From assembly GCA_963803775.1 (NCBI GenBank), contig CAWDNS010000003.1:248001-312000 (forward strand): a stretch of DNA of 64,000 nucleotides, in the 5' to 3' direction. Origin of the DNA: JABCZH01 sp963803775 (GTDB lineage Bacteria; Acidobacteriota; Terriglobia; Terriglobales; Acidobacteriaceae). Positions 36,905 through 45,214 of this stretch are shown one piece after another. Position numbers and translations under genes: made by a program. A model generated the notes under the pieces. That model was not told the DNA's origin and searched no databases. It worked only from the letters and a program-made list of their open reading frames with translations. Position 1 is the stretch's first letter; each line of letters starts with the position of its first letter.

Positions 36905-39721
36905 ATGATCGGCCAGACCATCTCGCACTATTGCATCGTCGAGAAACTCGGCGGGGGCGGGATGGGTGTGGTTTACAAGGCCGAGGACACCTCGCTCGGC
37001 CGCTTTGTCGCTCTCAAGTTTCTGCCTGACGAGGTCGCGCAAGATCCCCAGGCCTTGGAACGTTTCCGTCGCGAGGCTCGCGCTGCCTCGGCCCTCAATC
37101 ATCCGAATATATGCACCATTCACGAAATCGGTGAGCAGGACGGCCGACGCTTCATCGCGATGGAATTTTTGGATGGGCTGACGCTCAAACACCGCATTGC
37201 GGGAAGGCCGCTCGATATCGAAACCGTTCTGGAATTGGGCATCGAGATTGCCGATGCCCTGGACGCTGCACACACGGAAGGCATCGTCCATCGTGACATT
37301 AAGCCTGCGAACATCTTCATCACCAAACGCGGGCACGCGAAAGTTTTGGATTTCGGTCTGGCCAAAGTAACCAGCAAGCCCGGAACGGGCACGGATGCCA
37401 CCGCGGCAACCATCGATTCGCAAGAACATCTCACCAGCCCCGGTTCTGCTCTGGGCACGGTCGCCTACATGTCTCCGGAGCAGGTTCGTGCCAAAGAATT
37501 GGATGTGCGCACGGATCTGTTTTCTTTTGGAGCCGTGCTTTATGAGATGGCGACCGGCGCGTTGCCATTTCGTGGCGAAAGCACCGGAGTGATTTTCAAG
37601 GCCATTCTCGATGGGACGCCGACCTCGGCGGTGCGGCTGAATCCCGATGTGCCGCCCAAACTCGAAGACATCGTCAACAAGGCTCTGGAAAAAGACCGCA
37701 ACCTGCGTTACCAGCACGCGTCGGATGTTCGCACTGACCTGCAACGGCTGAAGCGGGACACGGCGTCGTCACAGATGCCAGTCGGTGAAACGGCTTCCAG
37801 GGTGAGCAACCGCTGGAAGTTTAGTGCGGTTGTCGCCGTGGCGTTGGTATTGATGGCGGTGGGGGGGTATTTCTACCTTCATCGCGCGCCAAAGCTGACC
37901 GCGAAAGACACCATTATTCTTGCCGACTTTGCCAATACTACCGGGGACGCGGTTTTCGATGATGCCCTGAGGCAGGGGCTTTCGGCTCAGCTTGAGCAGT
38001 CGCCCTTCTTAAGCCTGCTCTCCGATGAGCGCATCGCGCAGACACTGTCTCTGATGTCACAGCCGAAAGATACCCGGCTGACAAAAGAGTTGGCTCGCGA
38101 AGTCTGCCAGCGTACGGGCAGTGCGGCAGTTCTGAACGGCTCGATCGCTCAGATTGGCACGCAATATCTTTTGAGCCTGAAGGCGGTCAACTGTTCGAAC
38201 GGAGAAACGTTGGCCAGCACCGAAGCCCAGGCCAGCGACAAGAACCACGTGCTCGATGCCCTGAGCAAGTTGGCTGCGGATATCCGAGGCAAATTAGGGG
38301 AATCGTTGAGCTCAGTGCGGAAATTTGATGCCCCGCCAGAAAATGTCACGACCCCGTCGCTCGAAGCACTCAAAGCCTACAGTCTGGGTTTTCAATTGTA
38401 TGAATTCAAGAGTGATTACCATGAATCAATCCCGTTTTTTCAGCGGGCCATCGACCTGGACCCTCGTTTTGCCATGGCCTACGCCCGGCTAGGAAATTGT
38501 TACTACATGCAAAGCCAAGGGAACCAAGCGTCGGAGTTCCTACGCAAGGCATACGACTTACGCGAGCAAGTGAGCGAACGTGAAAAACTCTACCTGGTTT
38601 CACACTACCAACAACTTGCAACCAGGAACCTGGAGGCGGCCCGCTCGACCTATGAGCTGTGGGCGCAAACCTACCCGCGTGATCCAGTCCCAATCGGCAA
38701 CTTGGGCACCATCTACTCGATGCTAGGCGACCATGAGAAAAGCCTGGCGGCGATGCAGCAGAGTCTGCAACTCGATTGGAGTGCAATTGGCTACGCCAAT
38801 CTTGTCGAACAATACCTGAGACTCAATCGCCTCGATCAAGCGAAGGCGTTATTGCTAGACGCCCTGGCCCGGCAGGATGGCGACAAGTCCTACATTCATC
38901 AGATGCTTTACGACGTGTACTTTGCGCAGCACGATAGCGCCGGCATGGAGCGCGAGGCGACAGCCCTGATGGGTAATCCCGGGTATGAGCCGACCACACT
39001 CCTCGAAGAAGCGAACACAGCCGCTTACGCTGGGCAGTTTTCAAAGGCACGCGAGCTCACGCGGCGCGCCGTGGAGGCTGCGCGGCGTACGGATGGGGAT
39101 GAGGAGGCAGCACTATTCGAGGCCATCGGAGCCTTGCGGGAAGCGTTGGCCGGGAACCAGGCATTAGCGAAGCAGCAGGCCCGGGCGGCGCTTGTGCTCG
39201 CCAACGGCAGAGACGTGAGAACTTTAGCCGCGGTCGCGTTCGGTATGGCTGGCGATTCTGCCCAGGCAGCGCGCATGGCGGACGAACTGGCCAGCCAGTT
39301 TCCTGAGGATACGATCGTGCAGTTTGTATATCTGCCGACGATTAAAGCGGCAGCGCTCCCGGTCAGCGCGGCAGCGAGCAGTGATCGGGTGATAAAAATA
39401 CTGGCCCCGGCCCGGCAGTACGAACTGGGTGACGCTCTTCCTCTTTATCCGGCTTATTTGGGCGGAGAAGCGTATTTGACGGGTCACCGGGGGTCAGCCG
39501 CAGCGGCTGAGTTTCAGAAGATTATCGATCATCCCGGCATCGTCACCAACAACCTGATCGGCGCCCTGGCGCACGTCGACCTTGCCCGTGCATATACGAT
39601 CCAGGGCGACAAGGTAAAAGCCCGCGCCGCGTATCAGGATTTCCTGGCATTGTGGAAAGACGCCGACCCGGACATTCCCATCCTGAAGGAAGCCAAGACG
39701 GAATACGCGAAGCTGCAGTGA
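36905..39721 (+). CDS. Ser/Thr protein kinase with TolB-like and TPR regions
   Basis: The 938-residue product has a Hanks-type kinase domain (about 8-270): GGGGMGVVY at 16-24, Lys38, HRDIKPAN with Asp131, and DFG at 149-151. One membrane helix lies at about 305-325. Residues about 335-470 (TIILADFANTTGDAVFDDAL) form the TolB/FlgO-like N-terminal module common in acidobacterial kinases. The remainder (about 480-935) is a TPR array (AMAYARLGNCYYMQ, GNLGTIYSMLGDHEKSLAAM). The kinase faces the cytoplasm, the TPR part the periplasm. Its immediate upstream neighbours are two SpoIIE phosphatases, an arrangement that suggests a shared target. The gene ends 11 bases from the convergent Rieske gene. 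Confidence 0.92.
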   Translation: MIGQTISHYCIVEKLGGGGMGVVYKAEDTSLGRFVALKFLPDEVAQDPQALERFRREARAASALNHPNICTIHEIGEQDGRRFIAMEFLDGLTLKHRIAGRPLDIETVLELGIEIADALDAAHTEGIVHRDIKPANIFITKRGHAKVLDFGLAKVTSKPGTGTDATAATIDSQEHLTSPGSALGTVAYMSPEQVRAKELDVRTDLFSFGAVLYEMATGALPFRGESTGVIFKAILDGTPTSAVRLNPDVPPKLEDIVNKALEKDRNLRYQHASDVRTDLQRLKRDTASSQMPVGETASRVSNRWKFSAVVAVALVLMAVGGYFYLHRAPKLTAKDTIILADFANTTGDAVFDDALRQGLSAQLEQSPFLSLLSDERIAQTLSLMSQPKDTRLTKELAREVCQRTGSAAVLNGSIAQIGTQYLLSLKAVNCSNGETLASTEAQASDKNHVLDALSKLAADIRGKLGESLSSVRKFDAPPENVTTPSLEALKAYSLGFQLYEFKSDYHESIPFFQRAIDLDPRFAMAYARLGNCYYMQSQGNQASEFLRKAYDLREQVSEREKLYLVSHYQQLATRNLEAARSTYELWAQTYPRDPVPIGNLGTIYSMLGDHEKSLAAMQQSLQLDWSAIGYANLVEQYLRLNRLDQAKALLLDALARQDGDKSYIHQMLYDVYFAQHDSAGMEREATALMGNPGYEPTTLLEEANTAAYAGQFSKARELTRRAVEAARRTDGDEEAALFEAIGALREALAGNQALAKQQARAALVLANGRDVRTLAAVAFGMAGDSAQAARMADELASQFPEDTIVQFVYLPTIKAAALPVSAAASSDRVIKILAPARQYELGDALPLYPAYLGGEAYLTGHRGSAAAAEFQKIIDHPGIVTNNLIGALAHVDLARAYTIQGDKVKARAAYQDFLALWKDADPDIPILKEAKTEYAKLQ

Positions 39722-39732
39722 TCAGATGGTGC

Positions 39733-40875
39733 TTAGAGTGTCTCCGTAGCGAGTAACCTGCTCATCACTTCCGCATACATGCGATGAAACGCATGCACTC
39801 CTTTTTCCTGCTTCACACTGTAGCGGCCCCGCTCGTAGCTGCGCGAATGCAAGTTCTTCTGCACTCGCTCACAGATGGCCACATCCTCCAGTTGAATCTG
39901 ATGGCTGAACTCGACCGCTTCCCGCGCGGCTTTGCTGTGCAATTCCTTGTCTGGCAAGTACCATTCAAAAATCGCGAGAGTTCGCTCAGCGTCGACCGGC
40001 AGAATGATGTTCAGCGAAACATTGTCGGGATAGCAGTTCAGCATCCAGTTGGGAAAGATCCAGAAATAGTCCGTGGTTAAGTCCTCACGCGTTTCCTGAT
40101 AGCGGCGCGGCGTGGCATCGCCCGGTTGCGCGCCGCGAATCGGACTGAACTGCCGCACGTGTCGCGCATACGGCTCAACCGTGTAGGCGTTGTAGTCCAG
40201 TTCGCGATTCAATCCCGGATGCACGCTGGGCAGGTGATAACCCTCGAGATAGTTGTCCACGTACGTCTTCCAATTGCACTTCATATCGTACGTCCGGCGT
40301 TCGGACAGCTTCATCTCGGAAAATTGAAAACGTCCTGCTTGTTGCGGCAACTCCCCGAGGGTCTTTACCAGCGGCTCGGCCGCGGACTCAAGATTTACAA
40401 AGATTAGGTTGAACCACTCCTCCACCCGAACCGGCCTCAGCGCGAACTGCTCGGGGCGGAACTCTTCCACGCCTTCGAATTCGGGAGCGCTGATGAGAGC
40501 CCCATCCAAACCATACGTCCATCCGTGATAGCTGCAACGAAAGAGCTTCCTCGAACCACACCCTTCCGCCGCTGGGCCCGCCCGGTGGCGGCAGACATTG
40601 TAGAAGCCTTGCAGCTCCCCCGTGGCGCTGCGCACCAGCAACAGTGGTTCGCCTTGCAACTCCGTGGTAAAGAAATCGCCTGCGTTAACCAGTTGGTGAA
40701 CATGGCCGACAACCTGCCAGCTCCGGGCAAAGATCTTCTCCCGCTCTGCCCGGAAAACGTCGGCGTCCGTGTAAAAAAGCGATGGAATGGACCACGCGCG
40801 GGCGATATCTGCATCGACATTGAGGCGGGCGAAAGAGCCGTTCATAGCGGTCACGGGCATTGTAGAGCAACGCAT
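39733..40875 (-). CDS. Rieske non-haem iron oxygenase, alpha subunit
   Basis: The 380-residue product is a ring-hydroxylating-type oxygenase alpha subunit. The Rieske [2Fe-2S] motif is CRHRAG with Cys95/His97 and CSYHGW with Cys114/His117. The mononuclear iron site lies in NYLEGYHLPSVHPGLNREL (two His; the third ligand Asp should be near residue 330). Similar single-component enzymes act on carnitine, choline, glycine betaine or aromatic acids. No reductase or ferredoxin gene is adjacent, so the electron donor is unknown. The start at 40875 gives MRCSTMPVTAMNGSF; ATG 40860 is an alternative start. Confidence 0.88.
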   Translation of the reverse strand: MRCSTMPVTAMNGSFARLNVDADIARAWSIPSLFYTDADVFRAEREKIFARSWQVVGHVHQLVNAGDFFTTELQGEPLLLVRSATGELQGFYNVCRHRAGPAAEGCGSRKLFRCSYHGWTYGLDGALISAPEFEGVEEFRPEQFALRPVRVEEWFNLIFVNLESAAEPLVKTLGELPQQAGRFQFSEMKLSERRTYDMKCNWKTYVDNYLEGYHLPSVHPGLNRELDYNAYTVEPYARHVRQFSPIRGAQPGDATPRRYQETREDLTTDYFWIFPNWMLNCYPDNVSLNIILPVDAERTLAIFEWYLPDKELHSKAAREAVEFSHQIQLEDVAICERVQKNLHSRSYERGRYSVKQEKGVHAFHRMYAEVMSRLLATETL

Positions 40876-41117
40876 CGCAACGGTCTTCTCTGGTCACAAG
40901 ATTTGCCACTTGTGTTGCCTTCCAGTGCAGACACCCCTATGATGAGAGTAATTGGCTTTCCCGCTACCACCCACCGGGGATAGCCTCTAGCACACTGCAA
41001 GGACTGCGATTAGGGGTTCTCTGACGGACATCATTCACCCTGCTGCCGATGGTGACTGAATTGCCCGAAATGAGGCTGCCTGATCAGAAATTACCCAGGC
41101 GAGAGGTAGACGACGAA

Positions 41118-41645
41118 ATGCGAAAGAAACAACGAGGCTTTTCACTCATCGAGCTGTTGATCGTAGTGGCCATAATCTTGATTATTGCGGCGATAGCTAT
41201 TCCCAACCTGCTGCGGGCGCGCATTGCCGCCAACGAATCTTCGGCGGTCAGTTCCATCCGCACCATGAACACGGCGCAGGTCACTTTTCAGTCCACTTAT
41301 CCCACGGTTGGCTACGCCGCTACGGTCGCGGCCTTGGGACCTGCCGCTTCCACCGGTTGCACCACACCCACTTCCGCCAACGCCTGTCTGATTGATTGGG
41401 TCGTGTCGCAGGCCACGGTTGCAGGCACCGCCAAGAGCGGCTACTGGTTCACAGACACGCCGATTGCCGCCGGTGCCGGCGGCATCATCCCGGGTTACAC
41501 CTTGGATGGCATTCCGGCTGCGGTCAATCAGACGGGGGTGCGCGGTTTCTGTTCCAACGAAGACGCTGTGATTCGGTTCAAGGCGGTCGGTTCGGGGATC
41601 TCTGGCAGTGAAGCTGCCTGCGCCGCCTACACTGCCCTGCAATAA
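41118..41645 (+). CDS. Type IV major pilin-like protein (copy 1)
   Basis: The 175-residue prepilin has the class III leader MRKKQRG followed by FSLIELLIVVAIILIIAAI. The glycine is the prepilin-peptidase site and Glu at +5 of the mature protein is kept. The mature body carries a disulfide-type pattern (GCTTPTSANACLIDW and GFCSNEDAV). The open frame begins at 41049 but the leader and a GAGAGGT at 41101-41107 show that the ATG at 41118 is the start. It is the first of four tandem pilin genes and ends in a strong hairpin terminator. Pilins polymerise into the pilus fibre used in twitching, adhesion or DNA uptake. Confidence 0.93.
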   Translation: MRKKQRGFSLIELLIVVAIILIIAAIAIPNLLRARIAANESSAVSSIRTMNTAQVTFQSTYPTVGYAATVAALGPAASTGCTTPTSANACLIDWVVSQATVAGTAKSGYWFTDTPIAAGAGGIIPGYTLDGIPAAVNQTGVRGFCSNEDAVIRFKAVGSGISGSEAACAAYTALQ

Positions 41646-41675
41646 GCATTGAGTTCCGAATTGGAACAGATGTCC

Positions 41676-41712
41676 AAAGAGCCGCGGCTCAAACCGCGGC
41701 TCTTTCATTTTC
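41676..41712 (+). terminator. Terminator after pilin copy 1
   Basis: A perfect 12-base stem pairs AAAGAGCCGCGG (41676-41687) with CCGCGGCTCTTT (41694-41705) around CTCAAA. It is followed by CATTTTC. It isolates pilin copy 1 from copy 2. Confidence 0.88.
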
Positions 41713-41738
41713 TTCGTGTCGAATGACTTCTTTCCTAA

Positions 41739-41776
41739 ACACAATTTGTCATCTCTGAGTCAAAATTTGATAGCAG
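41739..41776 (+). promoter_or_regulatory. Conserved 38-base block upstream of pilin copy 2
   Basis: This block (ACACAATTTGTCATC, then GTCAAAATTTGATAGCA) matches 42611-42648 at about 31 of 38 positions. It lies 192 bases before the ATG of copy 2. The 322-base gap at 41646-41967 holds only this block and the terminator; the rest shows no gene. It may be a shared promoter or operator and implies a long leader. Confidence 0.45.
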
Positions 41777-41967
41777 GCCACTTTCTCTGTGCCTCCGTCG
41801 AGACGCACGTCTCGCCACTTATCCCTTAGTGATCGCAAACCATGTGGGTTACAGAAGTCCGGAACCGAATTTCATAACAACCGGCGGTGGCCAACAAAGT
41901 GCCATGTGAGAGTCAGCCCGAGAGAACATTCGAAACACACACTTGAGACCAAAAAGGGAAAAAGAAA

Positions 41968-42492
41968 ATGCGGAAACAGAAGGGTTTTTCACTGATTGAG
42001 TTGCTGATTGTGGTCGCGATCATTCTTATCATCGCTGCCATTGCTATTCCGAATCTGTTGCGGGCGCGTATCGCGGCCAACGAGTCGTCTGCGGTCAGCT
42101 CTGTCCGTACCATGAACACTGCCCAGGTCACTTACCAATCTACTTATCCGACGGTTGGCTATAGCTCTACCATTGCGATACTAGGGCCGAGCGCTTCGAC
42201 CGGCTGCACCACGCCAGCTTCCACCAACGCTTGCTTGGTCGACTGGGTCGTCTCCCAGGCCGGCTCGGCCGCCAAAGCGAAGAGCGGTTATTGGTTCAAT
42301 GACACTCCTGTGGCCGCCGGCGCCGGCGGGATCGTCCCGGGCTACACCATCGACGGTATTCCGGCGTCAGTTAACCAGACTGGTGTGCGCGGCTTCTGCT
42401 CGAACGAAGATGCTGTGATTCGCTTCACCGCAGTCGGCAGCGCAGGATCCGGCGGAGAGGCTGCTTGTGCCGCCTACACGGCTCTACAATAA
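41968..42492 (+). CDS. Type IV major pilin-like protein (copy 2)
   Basis: The 174-residue prepilin has leader MRKQKG and the methylation segment FSLIELLIVVAIILIIAAI, with the same four-cysteine layout as copy 1 (GCTTPASTNAC, RGFCSNEDAV, ACAAYTALQ). It is very similar to copy 3 over its whole length, and the first 270 coding bases are nearly identical to those of copy 3, pointing to recent duplication or gene conversion. AAAAAGGGAAAAAG lies before the ATG. It has its own terminator and a conserved upstream block. Confidence 0.94.
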   Translation: MRKQKGFSLIELLIVVAIILIIAAIAIPNLLRARIAANESSAVSSVRTMNTAQVTYQSTYPTVGYSSTIAILGPSASTGCTTPASTNACLVDWVVSQAGSAAKAKSGYWFNDTPVAAGAGGIVPGYTIDGIPASVNQTGVRGFCSNEDAVIRFTAVGSAGSGGEAACAAYTALQ

Positions 42493-42522
42493 AACACGTT
42501 TCACAGACACCATTGAAAAGCC

Positions 42523-42556
42523 AAAGGAGCCGCCTCTAACGACGCGGCTCCTTTTT
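42523..42556 (+). terminator. Terminator after pilin copy 2
   Basis: AAAGGAGCCGC (42523-42533) pairs with GCGGCTCCTTT (42544-42554) around a ten-base loop, followed by further Ts. The stem resembles the terminator of copy 1. Confidence 0.86.
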
Positions 42557-42610
42557 CGTCCTCAAAACCATCGATTCACATTTGGGAAATCTCATCGGAT
42601 TCCCAAATTG

Positions 42611-42648
42611 ACACAATTTGTCATCCTCAAGTCAAAATCTGATAACAA
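42611..42648 (+). promoter_or_regulatory. Conserved 38-base block upstream of pilin copy 3
   Basis: This is the partner of 41739-41776, here preceded by TTG so that TTGACA (42608-42613) and the palindrome TGACA-N5-TGTCA are complete. It lies 181 bases before the copy 3 ATG. The 336-base gap at 42493-42828 holds this block and a terminator; nothing else was recognised. Confidence 0.45.
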
Positions 42649-42828
42649 AACCCCCTGTTTACGCTCTCGTCAGGGCAATACGGCGTAGTCTTCCCGTCGC
42701 TTTGCGACTGAAAACAGTGCCATTACGGCATTCCCACCCCGTCCGTGCCGTTCTGGGCAATAAAGTGCGAAGTAACAGCCAGCGGGTCGATAAGACCAGA
42801 CTTAAAACGGAGAAGGGGAGAAAACGAA

Positions 42829-43353
42829 ATGCGTAAACAGAAGGGTTTTTCACTGATTGAGTTGCTGATTGTGGTCGCGATCATTCTTATCATCGCCGCC
42901 ATTGCTATTCCGAATCTGTTGCGGGCGCGCATCGCGGCCAACGAGTCGTCTGCGGTCAGCTCTGTCCGTACCATGAACACTGCCCAAGTCACTTACCAAT
43001 CTACTTATCCGACGGTTGGCTATGCCTCCACCGTAGGGACCTTGGGGCCGAGCGCCTCCACCGGTTGCACCACGCCGGCTTCGGCCAACGCTTGCTTAAT
43101 CGACTGGGTCGTTGCCCAGGCCACCACTGCCGGCACGGCGAAGAGTGGTTACTGGTTCAACGATACAGCAGTTGCCGGCGGAGCTGGCGGCATCGTCCCG
43201 GGCTACACCTTGGATGGAATTCCGGCCGCTGTTAACCAGACTGGCGTGCGCGGCTTCTGCTCGAACGAAGATGCCGTGATTCGCTTCACCGCGGTTGGCA
43301 GCGCTGGCTCCGGTGGCGAGGCTGCTTGCGCGGCCTACACAGCCCTGCAGTAA
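42829..43353 (+). CDS. Type IV major pilin-like protein (copy 3)
   Basis: The 174-residue prepilin has leader MRKQKG, FSLIELLIVVAIILIIAAI and the same cysteine pattern as copies 1 and 2. A longer open frame starts at 42745, but the pilin leader and the purine-rich GAAGGGGAG just upstream fix the ATG at 42829. Differences from copy 2 cluster in the middle of the protein (around TVGTLGPSAS, VVAQATTAGTAK, DTAVAGGAGG), the part expected to be exposed on the fibre. It is followed by a strong terminator. Confidence 0.94.
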   Translation: MRKQKGFSLIELLIVVAIILIIAAIAIPNLLRARIAANESSAVSSVRTMNTAQVTYQSTYPTVGYASTVGTLGPSASTGCTTPASANACLIDWVVAQATTAGTAKSGYWFNDTAVAGGAGGIVPGYTLDGIPAAVNQTGVRGFCSNEDAVIRFTAVGSAGSGGEAACAAYTALQ

Positions 43354-43393
43354 GTCTTGAGAAGGCTAAGTACCTGGGGGAGGGTACAAGCCC

Positions 43394-43430
43394 GGGAGCA
43401 ACGGAGCAATCCGTTGCTCCCTTGTTTTTT
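43394..43430 (+). terminator. Terminator after pilin copy 3
   Basis: GGGAGCAACGGA (43394-43405) pairs perfectly with TCCGTTGCTCCC (43410-43421) around GCAA, followed by CTTGTTTTTT. This is one of the clearest terminators in the window. Confidence 0.92.
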
Positions 43431-43621
43431 GAGTCAGCCCTGACCAACGCTCGATTTGAGATCGTCGAGTTGCACAATGACAATAACCGTCACCGGGATG
43501 CCCGAACTGGGGTCGCTCTAGATAGCCAGTCACGCCTAAGCTACTGATTTTACTAGCATTCAGCTTTTGCTACATACTTCACAGCTTGGCGAGCAACGTG
43601 CATCCTCATTTGCGACGGGCG

Positions 43622-44155
43622 ATGGACATGTCATCGAAACAAAAACCGAGCGTAGGCAACAAGGGGTTCTCGCTCATTGAGCTCTTGATCGTGGTGGCCA
43701 TCATCCTAATCATTGCCGCGATCGCAATTCCAAACCTGCTTCGGGCTAGGATCGCAGCCAACGAATCCTCGGCCGCATCTTCGGTTCGCCGCATCGCTAC
43801 TTCGGAGGTCGCCTACAATTCAGCTTATCCCACGGTGGGGTACTCGCCGGATCTGGCCAGCATGGGCGGACCCGCAACTGGCTGTAATCCCAGTTCCACC
43901 ACTGCTTGCATTCTGGATAGCGTCATATCCAGTGGGAGTAAGAGCGGGTACCAACTGGCGGCAGTGGGCTTCAATGGGGGCGCTGGTCCCAACAGCGCTT
44001 TTGTGGCGGCCTCGGCGCCCCTGACGTTCAACGTGACCGGGTTCCGGAATTTCTGCATTGTCAGCGACGGAGTCCTGCGCGACCAACCGGGAACCTCCGG
44101 TGGTGTTCCCGCGCCAGACGTTGCCACCTGTATGGGATACACTTCCGCCCAGTAG
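43622..44155 (+). CDS. Type IV pilin-like protein (divergent copy 4)
   Basis: The 177-residue prepilin keeps the processing segment G-FSLIELLIVVAIILIIAAI and ARIAANESSA but has a longer leader (15 residues, MDMSSKQKPSVGNKG). Its C-terminal body has little in common with copies 1-3; only TGCNPSSTTACILDSVI keeps the first cysteine pair. It may be a minor pilin or a pilin for another use. The start at 43622 is preferred over the longer frame at 43586; ATG 43628 is also possible. No hairpin like those after copies 1-3 was seen behind it. The 268 bases before it hold the copy 3 terminator and no recognised gene. Confidence 0.9.
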   Translation: MDMSSKQKPSVGNKGFSLIELLIVVAIILIIAAIAIPNLLRARIAANESSAASSVRRIATSEVAYNSAYPTVGYSPDLASMGGPATGCNPSSTTACILDSVISSGSKSGYQLAAVGFNGGAGPNSAFVAASAPLTFNVTGFRNFCIVSDGVLRDQPGTSGGVPAPDVATCMGYTSAQ

Positions 44156-44248
44156 CCAGATCGAATCTTTACCTTCGTAACATCGCGTACCGCACCTGTC
44201 ATCACGCGGCCCCAGCTATTTTGCTTATAATTTTCCAGTACTCAACGA

Positions 44249-45214
44249 ATGGAACGAACCCGGTTCTCCTCAATGGCGGCCATAGAAATCCTTGGTCTGA
44301 CGAAAACCTACCAGGTGGGATTCTGGCGGAAGCGGCCGAAATGCGCCTTAAAGCCCCTTAATCTGCATGTGGAGGAAGGGGAGATTTTTGGCTTTCTCGG
44401 CCCTAATGGCGCAGGAAAAACCACCACCCTGAAGCTGTTGATGGGCCTGGTGTATCCCAGCGCGGGATCGGCTCGCATCCTGGGCAGCGAAATCAACGAT
44501 CCGCGGATGAAAGCCCAGATCGGATTTCTCCCCGAGCAACCCTATTTTTACGATTACTTGACCGCCGCCGAGTTGCTTGAGTATTACGCGCAACTATCTG
44601 GCGTGGTGGCCAAGGATCGCAAACGCCAGGTCAACGAAGTTCTGGCCCGCGTCGGTTTGCCGGATGTGAGCGGCTTGCAGTTGCGGAAGTTCTCCAAAGG
44701 AATGCTGCAGCGGGTGGGCATCGCCCAAGCCATTCTGCACAACCCGCGCCTGCTGTTTTTCGACGAACCCATGTCCGGGCTTGATCCCATCGGCCGCCGC
44801 GAAGTTCGTGACCTGATGGAGGAGCTGAAGCGCGCCGGCAAGACCGTCTTTTTCTCCACTCATATTCTTTCCGATGCGGAAGCGCTTTGCGATCGAGTTG
44901 CCATTATTCATCAAGGGGAGTTGCGTGGAGTGGGCGCCGTGGCTGACCTGACATCCAGTGTCGAGGGTAAAGTCGAAGTGGTGTGGCATGGGAACTCCGT
45001 ACCCACCAACGTGAAGACTCTGTCTCCGACTTGCAGCGTGACGGGAGACACGGTTCGAGCCGTGGTCCCCGAAGCCAGCCAGGATGCGCTCATCGACGCC
45101 CTGCGCCGCGAACGGGTACACATAGTTTCAGTGACTCCTCTTCGGACGTCCCTCGAAGAATACTTCGTGCAGAAGCTCAAGCCCTCAGGGGCCGCTGCCG
45201 GGGTGCGCGCATGA
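44249..45214 (+). CDS. ABC transporter ATP-binding protein (ABC-2 type)
   Basis: The 321-residue product has all ATPase motifs: Walker A GPNGAGKTT at 51-59, Q-loop in IGFLPEQPYFYDYL, signature FSKGMLQRVGIAQ, Walker B LLFFDEPMSGLDP and the switch STHILSDAEALC. The C-terminal 90 residues are the regulatory extension of CcmA/NatA-type exporters. It overlaps the permease gene by four bases (ATGA) and heads a three-gene operon. The start is taken at 44249; ATG 44273 (MAAIEILGL) is equally plausible. The exported substrate is unknown. Confidence 0.92.
   Translation: MERTRFSSMAAIEILGLTKTYQVGFWRKRPKCALKPLNLHVEEGEIFGFLGPNGAGKTTTLKLLMGLVYPSAGSARILGSEINDPRMKAQIGFLPEQPYFYDYLTAAELLEYYAQLSGVVAKDRKRQVNEVLARVGLPDVSGLQLRKFSKGMLQRVGIAQAILHNPRLLFFDEPMSGLDPIGRREVRDLMEELKRAGKTVFFSTHILSDAEALCDRVAIIHQGELRGVGAVADLTSSVEGKVEVVWHGNSVPTNVKTLSPTCSVTGDTVRAVVPEASQDALIDALRRERVHIVSVTPLRTSLEEYFVQKLKPSGAAAGVRA

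Noticed and set aside
41800..41900. Possible cyclic-di-GMP riboswitch before pilin copy 2 (GCAAACC ... GGGTTAC)
   Set aside because: The match covers only a few bases and the conserved GEMM core and tetraloop elements could not be placed.
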